DNA of 64,000 nt from assembly GCF_900111455.1 (NCBI RefSeq), contig NZ_FOIE01000002.1, positions 527,663-591,662 of the forward strand, read 5' to 3'. This document shows, in pieces, positions 16,301 to 24,691 of this stretch. Made by a program: the position numbers and the translations under genes. This stretch comes from Geodermatophilus poikilotrophus. Lineage in GTDB: Bacteria > Actinomycetota > Actinomycetes > Mycobacteriales > Geodermatophilaceae. The notes beneath the pieces are model-generated. The model searched no databases, was not told the origin of the DNA, and saw nothing but the letters and a program-made list of their open reading frames with translations. The stretch's first letter is position 1. Every line of letters starts with the position of its first letter.

Positions 16301-16442
16301 GGTGTCCTCCCTCCAACGGTGCGTCGGTCCGTACCCGGCCGGTGGCCCGCGCACGCGACCCGGACCGACCCGCCCGCGCGTCCCGTGGCGCCCGTCCCGG
16401 CACATCCGCACCGGGCGTCACAGGCGAACTGGCCCGTTGGCG

Positions 16443-16490
16443 GGTTGTGCCAGCGCCGCCTCCCCAGTTCGTGGGATCTGCTGCACAACC
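16443..16490. promoter_or_regulatory. Spaced inverted repeat upstream of the GH13 gene
   Basis: GGTTGTGC (16443-16450) and GCACAACC (16483-16490) are perfect inverse copies separated by 32 bases, ending 29 bases before the start codon. They could be half-sites of a sugar-responsive repressor or coincidence. Confidence 0.25.
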
Positions 16491-16519
16491 TCGGCTCCGG
16501 ATCAGCCGATGGTGGCGGC

Positions 16520-18151
16520 ATGGCACGCCGCCTCTCCCTCGCGAGGACCCAGCCCCGGCGCCGGGTCGTTCCGGCAGCCGCGCCCGCCCCCTGGTGGCGG
16601 GACGCGGTCGTCTACCAGGTGTACCTGCGCTCCTTCGCCGACAGCGACGGCGACGGCATCGGTGACCTGCGCGGGCTGCGGCAGCGGCTGCCGTACCTCT
16701 CCTGGCTCGGCGTCGACGCGGTGTGGATCAACCCGCACTACCCCTCGGGCGGCGCGGACGGCGGCTACGACGTCGTCGACTACCGGGCGGTCGACCCCGA
16801 CTACGGCGACGTGTCCGACCTCGAGGCGCTGGTGGACGACGCCCGCCGGCTCGGCCTGAAGGTCGTGCTGGACGTCGTCCCCAACCACACCTCGGACCAG
16901 CACCCCTGGTTCCGGGCGGCGCTGGCCGACCCGGACTCCCCCGAGGCCTCGCGGTACCACTTCGCGCCGGCGTCGGAGGAGCCGCCGAACAACTGGCAGT
17001 CGCTGTTCGGCGGGCCGGCCTGGTCGCGCACCCCGGACGGGCGCTGGTACCTGCACCTGTTCGCCCCGGAGCAGCCCGACCTCAACTGGCGCGACCCCGT
17101 CGTGGCCGAGGACTTCGAGCGGACCCTGCGCTTCTGGCTGGACCGCGGCGTCAGCGGCTTCCGCGTCGACGTCGCCTACGGGCTCTACAAGGACGCCGGC
17201 CTGCGGGACAACCCGGGCGCCTACGCCCCCACGCTGTTCGGCCACGGCCCCGAGCAGGCGATGACCTGGAACCAGCCCGAGGTGCACGACGTGTGGCGCC
17301 GCTGGCGGTCGATCTGCGACGAGTACCCCGACACGATGCTGGTCGGCGAGGTCTGCCTGGCCGACCTCGAGCAGGTCGCGCTGTACTCCCGGCCCGACGA
17401 GCTGCACCAGTCGCTGTCGTTCCGGCTGCTGAAGTCGCCATGGGCGGTCGCGCCGTTCGCCGAGGCGATCGCCGGCGCGCTGGACGCCTACGGCCGGGTG
17501 GGCGCGCCGGTGTCGTGGGTGCTGGGCAACCACGACAAGGAGCGGCAGGTCACCCGCTTCGGCGGCGGCGAGGTCGGCGCCGCCCGGGCCCGCGCCGCGG
17601 CGCTGCTGACCCTGGCGCTGCCCGGCTCGGCCTACCTGTACGCGGGCGACGAGCTGGGCCTGCCGCAGGCGCAGGTGCCCGACGAGGCCAAGCAGGACCC
17701 GATCTTCCACCGCAGCGGCGGCGCCCGCGCCGGCCGCGACGGCTGCCGCGTGCCGATGCCGTGGAACCCCACCGAGGGCGTCGGCTTCTCCCCCGAGGGT
17801 GCGGCCGAGCCGTGGCTGCCCATCCCCGCCGACTGGGGCCGCTACGCGGTCTCGGTGCAGACCGGGCAGGGCGGCTCGACGCTGACCCTGCACCGCCGTG
17901 CGCTGGCGCTGCGCAAGGCGCACCCGGCCTTCTCCTCCGGCTCGGCGACGGTGACCACCCGCGGCGACGTGCTGACCATCCGCTCGGTCGGCGGCGGTGA
18001 GGCGGTGCGCTGCGTGGTCAACATGGGCAGCGAGACGGTGCTCGCCGGCTGCCCCGGCCAGGTGCTGATCGCCTCGACCGCAGCCGTCCGCCGCTCCGGC
18101 GGCACCGTGGCGCTCCCGCCGGACAGCGCCGTCTGGGTGCTCGAGGACTGA
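16520..18151 (+). CDS. GH13 alpha-glucosidase / oligo-1,6-glucosidase
   Basis: A 543-residue cytoplasmic glycoside hydrolase of family 13. The conserved regions are in order: DVVPNHT (region I), QPDLNW (region V, typical of the oligo-1,6-glucosidase subfamily), GFRVDVAYG with nucleophile D217, VGEV with acid/base E277, and GNHDKER with D339. A C-terminal beta domain ends in DSAVWVLED. It would release glucose from short alpha-glucosides such as maltose, isomaltose or trehalose-like substrates. ATG 16520 was chosen at the start of the basic leader, with GGTGG upstream. No transporter or LacI regulator lies nearby. A fragment resembling its last 17 codons recurs at 18735-18788. Confidence 0.9.
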   Translation: MARRLSLARTQPRRRVVPAAAPAPWWRDAVVYQVYLRSFADSDGDGIGDLRGLRQRLPYLSWLGVDAVWINPHYPSGGADGGYDVVDYRAVDPDYGDVSDLEALVDDARRLGLKVVLDVVPNHTSDQHPWFRAALADPDSPEASRYHFAPASEEPPNNWQSLFGGPAWSRTPDGRWYLHLFAPEQPDLNWRDPVVAEDFERTLRFWLDRGVSGFRVDVAYGLYKDAGLRDNPGAYAPTLFGHGPEQAMTWNQPEVHDVWRRWRSICDEYPDTMLVGEVCLADLEQVALYSRPDELHQSLSFRLLKSPWAVAPFAEAIAGALDAYGRVGAPVSWVLGNHDKERQVTRFGGGEVGAARARAAALLTLALPGSAYLYAGDELGLPQAQVPDEAKQDPIFHRSGGARAGRDGCRVPMPWNPTEGVGFSPEGAAEPWLPIPADWGRYAVSVQTGQGGSTLTLHRRALALRKAHPAFSSGSATVTTRGDVLTIRSVGGGEAVRCVVNMGSETVLAGCPGQVLIASTAAVRRSGGTVALPPDSAVWVLED

Positions 18152-18215
18152 GGAACGGCCCCCGTCCTCCCCACCCTTCGCACGCTCGAGGTGGGCCCTG
18201 GACAGGGGCCGTTCC
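18152..18215. terminator. 64-base hairpin after the GH13 gene (contains repeat B)
   Basis: GGAACGGCCCC (18152-18162) pairs with GGGGCCGTTCC (18205-18215). It begins directly after the TGA of the glucosidase and encloses the second repeat B copy (18162-18203). It probably acts as a terminator or a REP-like element. Confidence 0.65.
18162..18203. repeat. Dispersed intergenic repeat B, copy 2
   Basis: Shares CCGTCCTCCCCACCC, then TCGC, GCTC, GGGCCC and GGAC in register with 13091-13133. Both copies follow a plus-strand gene. Confidence 0.6.
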
Positions 18216-18291
18216 AGCACGTCACCGGGCGGGCGGGAGCGGCCCACGGCCGCTCCCTCCGGCCCGGTCGTCCGACGTCCCGGCGGACGGC

Positions 18292-18576
18292 TCAGGCCGC
18301 CAGCCGGTCGACCGCCCCCGCGCTGATCACCAGGCCGGCCGTGGTGAGCGCGCTCAGCAGCCGGTCGGCCCGCTCGCGGAGCAGTCCGGCGGTCGCCGCG
18401 TCGAGGGACGCCGACCCGTCGTCGAAGCACTGCGCGAGCAGCGCCAGGACCTCGGGCGGGGGCCCGGCAGCGGGCCGCCCGGGGGCGGGGATGCGGGTGA
18501 CCATCCCGCAGGGGCAGGACCCGCCGGCCTTCGGGGCCGGGTGGTTGCCTCCGGAGCACTGACCAGGTTCGAACAT
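18292..18576 (-). CDS. Small hypothetical protein with a Cys cluster
   Basis: A 94-residue protein from ATG 18576, 12 bases after GAGGAG. The N-terminus holds CSGGNHPAPK and CPCGMV, which could bind zinc. The rest is a helical segment (LALLAQCFDDG, LLRERADRLLSALTTAG). No family recognised. It lies alone on the minus strand between the GH13 gene and the scrap of a second GH13 gene. Confidence 0.5.
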   Translation of the reverse strand: MFEPGQCSGGNHPAPKAGGSCPCGMVTRIPAPGRPAAGPPPEVLALLAQCFDDGSASLDAATAGLLRERADRLLSALTTAGLVISAGAVDRLAA

Positions 18577-18734
18577 CGCCGAACTCAACTCCTCGCTCAG
18601 CTTGGCCCCTACGCCGTCCGTGGTGGGCCGCAGCACGAGAGTCCCGCCAGTCACTCCCGTCACACGGCGCGCCACACCTGTGCGTGTCCAGATCGTGACG
18701 CGGGACACAGCTCGGCCGGAGTCGCCCCGGGTCT

Positions 18735-18788
18735 GGAGGCACGGTCGCCGTCCCGCGGGACAGCGCCGCATGGGTGCTCGAGGACTAG
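18735..18788 (+). pseudogene. 3' scrap of a second GH13 glucosidase gene
   Basis: Seventeen codons plus TAG read GGTVAVPRDSAAWVLED and match the last 17 residues of the glucosidase at 16520-18151 at all but two or three positions. Nothing upstream extends the similarity, so it is the last trace of a deleted or duplicated gene. The stop codon differs (TAG versus TGA), pointing to a separate paralogue rather than a recent copy. Confidence 0.6.
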
Positions 18789-19273
18789 TCGGGCGCCACC
18801 TCGGGTGCCGCGACCCGCTTCACGTGGCCCAACCCCACCGGGCGCTGGCCGGCCAGCTCCAGCGCCTCGACCGCGCCGACGTCGTCCAGCCCGTCCCGTC
18901 CGGTGAGGTCGAAGAGCTCGACCTGCTCCTCGATCCACCGCTGGTGGCCGTTCCAGGCGGTGAGGGCCGTGGTGCCGAGCACGCCCCCGATCTGCTCCCA
19001 CGACGCGCCGGCGCGGCGCGCGGCGTGGATGCCCCGGTGCTGCGCGTCGTAGGCCCGCCGGGCGACGCCGACGCCGAGGTGCAGCAGCTCCAGGGACTCC
19101 TCGAGGTCCAGCGGTTCGACCTGCCCGCGCAGGTGGTCGGTCCAGGAGTACGAGGGCCCGGCATCCGGACGCTGCACCGCCGCCGCACTGTCCCGCCGGC
19201 TCAGGAAGTCCAGCCGGGTCACGGCCGTGACGATCGGGATCTCGGCTCCGAGGAGTGCGTGCCAGCCCGTCAT
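18785..19273 (-). CDS. Hypothetical protein with a helix-turn-helix-like segment
   Basis: A 162-residue soluble protein. Residues about 85-105 (HAARRAGASWEQIGGVLGTT) look like a helix-turn-helix of the kind seen in small actinobacterial proteins that ask whether a gene is A-S-W-x-x-I-G. No other domain was recognised. ATG 19273 lacks a strong ribosome binding site, so the start is uncertain. The stop overlaps the GH13 scrap by four bases on the other strand. Confidence 0.6.
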   Translation of the reverse strand: MTGWHALLGAEIPIVTAVTRLDFLSRRDSAAAVQRPDAGPSYSWTDHLRGQVEPLDLEESLELLHLGVGVARRAYDAQHRGIHAARRAGASWEQIGGVLGTTALTAWNGHQRWIEEQVELFDLTGRDGLDDVGAVEALELAGQRPVGLGHVKRVAAPEVAPD

Positions 19274-19572
19274 GGCGACCGAGGATCGACGACCCGGGCG
19301 CCGGGACCCCGCGCGGACCCGCGTGTCACCCGCGGCGGTGCGGACACGCGGCTCGGCATCACCCTGCCGACCGGGGTGGTCACGGAGCAGAGGCAGCGGC
19401 GTCCCGGACCGGGCCCCGGCACCTCGTGTCCGGTGACGGGGGGACGACGTCGCCGCGACAGCCGTGCAGCGCCGTCCGGGTGCCCGAGGCCCGAGGCGCC
19501 GGCGGAGGTGACGCGGCGTTGACGGCGGTCGGTGACCGTGTCCCCCTGGGTTCGCACCACCCGGGAGGAGCC
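19274..19572. other. Divergent spacer of 299 bases
   Basis: No gene supported. It must hold promoters for the minus-strand hypothetical gene and the plus-strand NmrA-like gene. GGGAGGAG at 19563-19570 serves the latter. Confidence 0.4.
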
Positions 19573-20481
19573 GTGAGCGAGATCGTCCTCTGTGGCGGGA
19601 CCGGCGACCTGGGCGGCCGGATCGCCGCCCGGCTGACCGAGCGGCGGATCCCGTTCCGGGCGCTGGTCCGGCCGCACAGCGACACCACCGCCCTGCGGGC
19701 CCTGGGTGTCGAGCTCAGCGTCGGGGACCTCACCGACCCGGCCGGTCTCGACCGGGCGCTGGCCGGCGCGCGGACGGTCGTCACCACCGCCAACGGCCTC
19801 GGACGCAGCACGGCCGGGGCGAGGGACGTCTCCATCGAGCGGGTCGACCGCGACGGGAACGCGGCGCTGGTCCGGGCGGCCGAGGCGGCCGGCGTCGAGC
19901 GGTTCGTGTTCGTCTCCTCGCAGGGCATGACCGACGCGATGGTGGACCTGGTGCCCCTCTTCGCCGCCAAGCGGGCCACCGAACGGTTGCTGCAGGCCTC
20001 GACCATGCGGTCGGTGCTCGTCCGGCCGGCTGCGTTCCAGGAGACCTGGCTCGGCCCGGAGTCCGGCATCCGGCCGGAGAAGCGGCTGGCCGTCGTCCAC
20101 GGTCGCGGCCGCACGCCGGTGCCGTACGTCGCCGCGGACGACGTCGCCGAGGCCTGCGTACGGCTGGCGACGATGGAGGACCCGCCCGAGGCGCTGGACC
20201 TCGGCGGACCGGAGGCGCTGACCCGGCACGAGGTCGTCGACGCCTTCGAGCGCGCGCTGGGCGTGCGCATGCGCCGGATCGTCGTCCCCCGCCGGGCGCT
20301 CGCGTTCGGCGCCCGGGCTCTGCGCCGGCGTCGGCCGGAGCTCGCCTCGGTCCTGGGCATCGCGCTGTACCGGGACGTGGGCGAGGAGGTCGGCGCCGAC
20401 GGGCTGCGGGCCCTCGGCATCGAGCCGCGGCCTGCATCGGCGCACATCGCCGCCCTGGCACGAGCGGTCGCCCGGACCTGA
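19573..20481 (+). CDS. NmrA-like NAD(P)-binding atypical short-chain dehydrogenase
   Basis: A 302-residue protein with an N-terminal Rossmann motif GGTGDLGGRIAARL at residues 7-20, an Arg after strand 2 (ALVRPHS) that suggests NADP(H), VGDLTDP after strand 3, and FVFVSSQG. A C-terminal substrate or sensor part follows. NmrA-like proteins are redox sensors or reductases such as quinone or isoflavone reductases; the substrate is not determinable. GTG 19573 is preceded by GGGAGGAG. It is convergent with pyrophosphatase, with six bases between the stops. Confidence 0.8.
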   Translation: MSEIVLCGGTGDLGGRIAARLTERRIPFRALVRPHSDTTALRALGVELSVGDLTDPAGLDRALAGARTVVTTANGLGRSTAGARDVSIERVDRDGNAALVRAAEAAGVERFVFVSSQGMTDAMVDLVPLFAAKRATERLLQASTMRSVLVRPAAFQETWLGPESGIRPEKRLAVVHGRGRTPVPYVAADDVAEACVRLATMEDPPEALDLGGPEALTRHEVVDAFERALGVRMRRIVVPRRALAFGARALRRRRPELASVLGIALYRDVGEEVGADGLRALGIEPRPASAHIAALARAVART

Positions 20482-20487
20482 GTCCGC

Positions 20488-20997
20488 TCAGCCCTCGGTG
20501 CCGGTCGCTGTGGAGCGCTGGTCGGCGTACCTGCGGCGGGCGTCCTCCAGCGCCTCGATCGCCTTCCGGCGGCCCTCCCAGCCGCGGGTCTCCGCCGACT
20601 TGTCCGGTGCCAGGGCCTCGTAGATCTCGAAGAAGTGCCAGATCTCGGCGATCTGGTGCATCGCCACGTCCTCCAGCTCCTGCAGGTGCAGCTGCCGCGG
20701 GTCGGTCGCGGGGACGCACAGCAGCTTGGCGTCCGGGCCGCGCTTGTCGTGCACCCAGAACACGGCGATGACCCGGGCGCGGACGAGGCAGCCGGGGAAG
20801 GTGGGCTCGGCGAGGAGCAGGAGGGCGTCGATGGGGTCGCCGTCCTCGGCCAGCGTCCCGGGTACGAACCCGTAGTCACCCGGATAACCCGTCGCGGTGA
20901 AGAGCATCCGGTCGAGCCGGATCCGGCCGAGCCGCTGGTCGTACTCGTACTTGTTCCGCGATCCCTTGGGGACCTCGACGATCACGTCGACCTCCAC
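20488..20997 (-). CDS. ppa: Inorganic pyrophosphatase, family I
   Basis: A 169-residue soluble pyrophosphatase that hydrolyses PPi to drive biosynthesis. Diagnostic residues are the N-terminal IVEVPKGSRNKYEYD, the metal signature DGDPIDALLL (D-x-D-P-x-D) and the second metal site region DPRQLHLQELEDV. Length is standard for bacterial family I hexamers. GTG 20997 follows GGAGGGGG on the minus strand. The last 10 residues are a variable tail. Confidence 0.93.
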   Translation of the reverse strand: MEVDVIVEVPKGSRNKYEYDQRLGRIRLDRMLFTATGYPGDYGFVPGTLAEDGDPIDALLLLAEPTFPGCLVRARVIAVFWVHDKRGPDAKLLCVPATDPRQLHLQELEDVAMHQIAEIWHFFEIYEALAPDKSAETRGWEGRRKAIEALEDARRRYADQRSTATGTEG

Positions 20998-21149
20998 GGA
21001 CTCCCCCTCCTCGGTGGGACCCCAGAGCCCGGTGTGGCCGCGCAGCGGCGGTGGTCGTCGCCGGCTGGGTCCGTCGTCGCCAGGCGACCCTGGCCCGGTG
21101 CCCGTCGTGCGTCAAGCCGGACGCGGGCGGCTCGGGGACACCGGCCGGC

Positions 21150-21599
21150 TCAGTCGCCGGTCACCGCGTCGGCGGGGGTGCGCAGCCGGACGGCGTCCAG
21201 GCCGACGAGGACCCCGAGCTCGTCGGCCACCATGACGATCTCGGCGATCCGGCCGTCGACGACCGTGAGCACGTCGATCACCCGCAGCCAGAGCTCCCGC
21301 CCGGTGGCCGGGACCGGCCCGGCGGACGTCGTCCACGTGCCGACCTGCCGGCCGCCCATGCGGAACGCGACGGCCACCCGGTCCCCCTCCTCAACGACGG
21401 ACAGCACCTCGCGTCGTACCGGGGAGAAGGTGTGCTGCACCGCCCGCGCCCGGTCGACGAAGTCCGACGGCGACATCGGCGTGCCGTTGACGGTCACCGG
21501 GTCGGCGTACAGCTCGCGGAAGGCGTCGGCCGCAGCACCGTCGTCCGCGGGCAGGGGGTCCGACCACAGCTGCAGCAGCCGCTCGACGTCGAAGGCCAC
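21150..21599 (-). CDS. SnoaL-like / NTF2-fold protein 3
   Basis: A 149-residue NTF2-fold protein: LLQLWSDPLPADDGAAADAFRELY, VDRARAVQHTF, then strands with RVAVAFRMGGRQVG, and VVDGRIAEIVMVADELG. No catalytic residues are evident. GTG 21599 starts it. A fragment of an ArsR-type regulator lies just upstream on the same strand (21672-21768), so it may once have been the second gene of a regulator-SnoaL pair. Confidence 0.7.
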   Translation of the reverse strand: MAFDVERLLQLWSDPLPADDGAAADAFRELYADPVTVNGTPMSPSDFVDRARAVQHTFSPVRREVLSVVEEGDRVAVAFRMGGRQVGTWTTSAGPVPATGRELWLRVIDVLTVVDGRIAEIVMVADELGVLVGLDAVRLRTPADAVTGD

Positions 21600-21671
21600 C
21601 CGTCCAGGCTGGTGGCCGGCGGCCGACCGGGCCAGGGGCCGACGTCCCGACAGGAGGCGCCGAACTCGCGC

Positions 21672-21768
21672 TCACGACGGCGGCGATCCCCCTGGCCGAC
21701 CGCTCGCCGTCCGCGAGCAGCTCGAGGGTCCGCCGTCGTACCGGGTCCAGGACGTCGGACGGGTGCAC
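21672..21768 (-). pseudogene. N-terminal remnant of an ArsR-family regulator
   Basis: From GTG 21768 about 32 codons read VHPSDVLDPVRRRTLELLADG and ERSARGIAAVV, matching the first helices of ArsR-type winged-helix regulators (D-P-x-R-R-x-I-L-x-L-L-x-x-G-E-x-S). The DNA-recognition helix and the rest are lost; the frame runs on into unrelated sequence. Confidence 0.55.
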
Positions 21769-21859
21769 GTCGGCAGCGGGGTGTAGAAGGGAGGACGGCG
21801 CACCGGCTCCTGCGGGAACGGCGCGGCGATCCAGCACCGACGCCGACGAGGGAACGCTG

Positions 21860-24691
21860 ATGACGCTGGCACCGGACGTGGCGACCGACCTGACGGCGGC
21901 GCTGCGCCGCGCAGGGGTCGGCGACGTCGACGACTCCGGCCTGGCCCGGGCGCTGTACTCCTCCGACGGCTCGCTGTACCGGGTGCTCCCCCGCGCCGTG
22001 GTGCGCCCGCGGCACCCCGACGAGATCGAGGCCACCCTCGCCGTCTGCCGGGAGCTCGGTGTGCCGTTCACCGCCCGGGGCGCGGGCACCTCGATCGCCG
22101 GCAACGCGGTCGGCCCCGGGGTCGTCCTCGACACCAGCCGGTACCTGTCCCGGGTGCACGCGGTCGACGCCGGATCGCGGACGGCGACCGTCGACCCCGG
22201 CGTCGTGCAGGCGGCGCTGCAGACCGCGGCCCGGCCGCACGGGCTGCGCTTCGGCCCCGACCCGAGCACGCACAACCGCTGCACGATCGGCGGGATGATC
22301 GGCAACAACGCCTGCGGGTCGCGCGCTCTGGGCTACGGCCGGACGTCGGACAACGTGGTCGGCCTCGACGTCGTCACCGGCGCCGGCGAGCGACTGCGGC
22401 TCGGGCCGGACGGCGCCTCCTCCGGCGGGGTGCTCGACCGGCTGCGGGACCTGGTGGACGGCGAGCTGGCGGCCATCCGCACCGAGCTCGGCCGCTTCGG
22501 CCGGCAGGTGTCGGGCTACTCGCTGGAGCACCTGCTGCCCGAGCGCGGCTTCGACGTCGCTCGGGCGCTCGTGGGCAGCGAGGGCACGCTCGCGGTGGTG
22601 CTGAGCGCGACCGTCCGGCTGGTCACCGACGCGCCGTACCGCGGCCTCGTGGTGCTCGGCTACCGGTCGATGGCCGAGGCCGCCGACGCCACCCCCGGGT
22701 TGCTGCCGCACGAGCCGACCGCCGTCGAGGGGCTCGACCAGCGGATCGTGCAGCGGCTGCGCGACGTCCCCGCGGCGGTGGTGCCCGACCTGCCCCGCGG
22801 CGACGGGTGGCTGATCGTCGAGCTGACCGGCGACAGCGTCGCCGAGGTCGAGGCCAAGGCGAAGGGCGTGCTCGCCGACGCCGGCGCGCTGGACTCCCTG
22901 GTCGTCACCGACGTGGCGGAGGCCGCGGCGATCTGGCGGATCCGCGAGGACGGCGCGGGCCTGGCCGCCCGCACCTCCGACGGGCGCCCCGCGCACGCCG
23001 GCTGGGAGGACGCCGCGGTGCCGGTCGAGCAGCTCGGCGCCTACCTGCGCGAGTTCGAGGCGCTGCTGGACCAGCACGGGCTGCAGGGGGTGCCATACGG
23101 CCACTTCGGCGACGGCTGCGTGCACGTGCGGATCGACTTCCCGCTCGGACGCGGCGAGGACCGGGGCCGCGAGGCCTACCGGGCCTTCGTGACGGACGCC
23201 GCCGCGCTGGTCGCCCGCTACGGCGGCTCGGTCTCCGGCGAGCACGGCGACGGCCGGGCGCGCAGCGAGCTGCTGTCGTCCATGTACTCCCCGCACGTGC
23301 TGGGCCTGTTCGAGCGGGTCAAGGGCCTGTTCGACCCGGCCGACGTGCTCAACCCCGGCGTCCTGGTGCGCCCGGCGCGGGTTGAGGACGACATCCGGGT
23401 GGCCGCGGCACCGCGGAGGACGACGGATCTCGCGCTGGCCTACCGGCACGACGGCGGCGACTTCTCCGCCGCGGTGCACCGCTGCACCGGGGTCGGCAAG
23501 TGCCGGGCCGACCTGCAGGCAGGCGGTGGGGTGATGTGCCCGTCCTGGCCCGCGACGCGCGAGGAGAAGGACACCACCCGCGGCCGGGCGCGCGTGCTGC
23601 AGGAGATGCTCGCCCCGGGCGGGCCGGTGCGGGACTGGCGCTCGCCGGAGGTGCACGAGGCCCTCGACCTGTGCCTGTCCTGCAAGGGCTGCTCGCGCGA
23701 CTGCCCGACCGGCGTGGACATGGCCTCCTACAAGGCCGAGGTGCTGCACCAGAGCTACCGCCGCCGGCTGCGCCCGCGCTCCCACTACACGCTGGGCTGG
23801 CTGCCGCGCTGGGCCGACGTGGCCGCCCGCGTGCCCCGGCTGGCCAACGCGGTCACGCGGTCGCGCCTGGGCGGCCGGCTGGCCAAGTGGGGCGCCGGCG
23901 TGGACCAGCGCCGCTCGCTGCCCGCCTTCGCCGACCGCACCTTCCGGGAGACGTGGGCGGAGCGGCCCACGCCGGCCGGGGACGGGCCGCCGGTCGCGCT
24001 CTGGGTGGACTCGTTCACCGACCACTTCGATCCCGAGGTCGCCCTCGCCACGGCAGCTGTGCTGGAGGACGCCGGCTACCGGGTGCAGGTGCCCCCGGCC
24101 GAGGCGTGCTGCGGGCTGACCTGGATCACCACCGGCCAGCTGGATGCCGCCCGCCGCACCCTGGGCCGCACCGTCGAGCTGCTCGCCCCGCTGGTGGACG
24201 ACGGCATCCCGGTGGTCGGCGTGGAGCCCTCCTGCACCGCGGTGCTGCGGCACGAGGCCTTGGAGCTGGTGGGCGGGCCGGCCGCGGAACGGGTCGCCGC
24301 GGGCACCCGCACGCTGGCCGAGCTGCTGCGCGAGACGCCTGGCTGGGCGCCGCCGTCCCTGGCCGGGGTGGAGGTCGTCGCCCAGCCGCACTGCCACCAC
24401 CACGCCGTCCTGGGCTGGGCGACCGACGAGCGGCTGCTGCGCGAGGCCGGCGCCACGGTCACCCGGGTCGGCGGCTGCTGCGGGCTGGCCGGCAACTGGG
24501 GCGTCGAGCGCGGGCACCACGAGGTGTCGGTGGCGATCGCCGAGCACCAGCTGCTGCCCGCCGTCCGGGCCGCGGGGCCGGACGCCGTCGTCCTCGCGGA
24601 CGGGTTCTCCTGCCGCACCCAGCTCGACCAGCTCGCCGGCCGCGACGGGCTGCACCTGGCCCAGCTGCTCGCCCGGGCCCCCCGTGCCTGA
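21860..24691 (+). CDS. FAD-binding and Fe-S dehydrogenase, YdiJ / D-2-hydroxyacid type
   Basis: A 943-residue fusion of a VAO/PCMH flavoprotein and a GlpC-like Fe-S protein. Residues about 30-210 bind FAD (RGAGTSIAGNAVG, GPDPSTHNRCTIGGMIGNNACGS). Residues about 220-510 form the FAD-oxidase C-terminal domain with YGHFGDGCVH and SGEHGDGRARS. Fe-S cysteines follow in CTGVGKCRADL and CLSCKGCSRDCPTGV. Two CCG-type domains (EACCGL, GGCCGLAGNWG) end the protein. This is the layout of E. coli YdiJ, a D-2-hydroxyglutarate dehydrogenase, and of related D-lactate dehydrogenases; electrons likely reach the quinone pool. ATG 21860 follows GAGGGAACGCTG. The stop overlaps the aminotransferase start by eight bases. 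Confidence 0.87.
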   Translation: MTLAPDVATDLTAALRRAGVGDVDDSGLARALYSSDGSLYRVLPRAVVRPRHPDEIEATLAVCRELGVPFTARGAGTSIAGNAVGPGVVLDTSRYLSRVHAVDAGSRTATVDPGVVQAALQTAARPHGLRFGPDPSTHNRCTIGGMIGNNACGSRALGYGRTSDNVVGLDVVTGAGERLRLGPDGASSGGVLDRLRDLVDGELAAIRTELGRFGRQVSGYSLEHLLPERGFDVARALVGSEGTLAVVLSATVRLVTDAPYRGLVVLGYRSMAEAADATPGLLPHEPTAVEGLDQRIVQRLRDVPAAVVPDLPRGDGWLIVELTGDSVAEVEAKAKGVLADAGALDSLVVTDVAEAAAIWRIREDGAGLAARTSDGRPAHAGWEDAAVPVEQLGAYLREFEALLDQHGLQGVPYGHFGDGCVHVRIDFPLGRGEDRGREAYRAFVTDAAALVARYGGSVSGEHGDGRARSELLSSMYSPHVLGLFERVKGLFDPADVLNPGVLVRPARVEDDIRVAAAPRRTTDLALAYRHDGGDFSAAVHRCTGVGKCRADLQAGGGVMCPSWPATREEKDTTRGRARVLQEMLAPGGPVRDWRSPEVHEALDLCLSCKGCSRDCPTGVDMASYKAEVLHQSYRRRLRPRSHYTLGWLPRWADVAARVPRLANAVTRSRLGGRLAKWGAGVDQRRSLPAFADRTFRETWAERPTPAGDGPPVALWVDSFTDHFDPEVALATAAVLEDAGYRVQVPPAEACCGLTWITTGQLDAARRTLGRTVELLAPLVDDGIPVVGVEPSCTAVLRHEALELVGGPAAERVAAGTRTLAELLRETPGWAPPSLAGVEVVAQPHCHHHAVLGWATDERLLREAGATVTRVGGCCGLAGNWGVERGHHEVSVAIAEHQLLPAVRAAGPDAVVLADGFSCRTQLDQLAGRDGLHLAQLLARAPRA

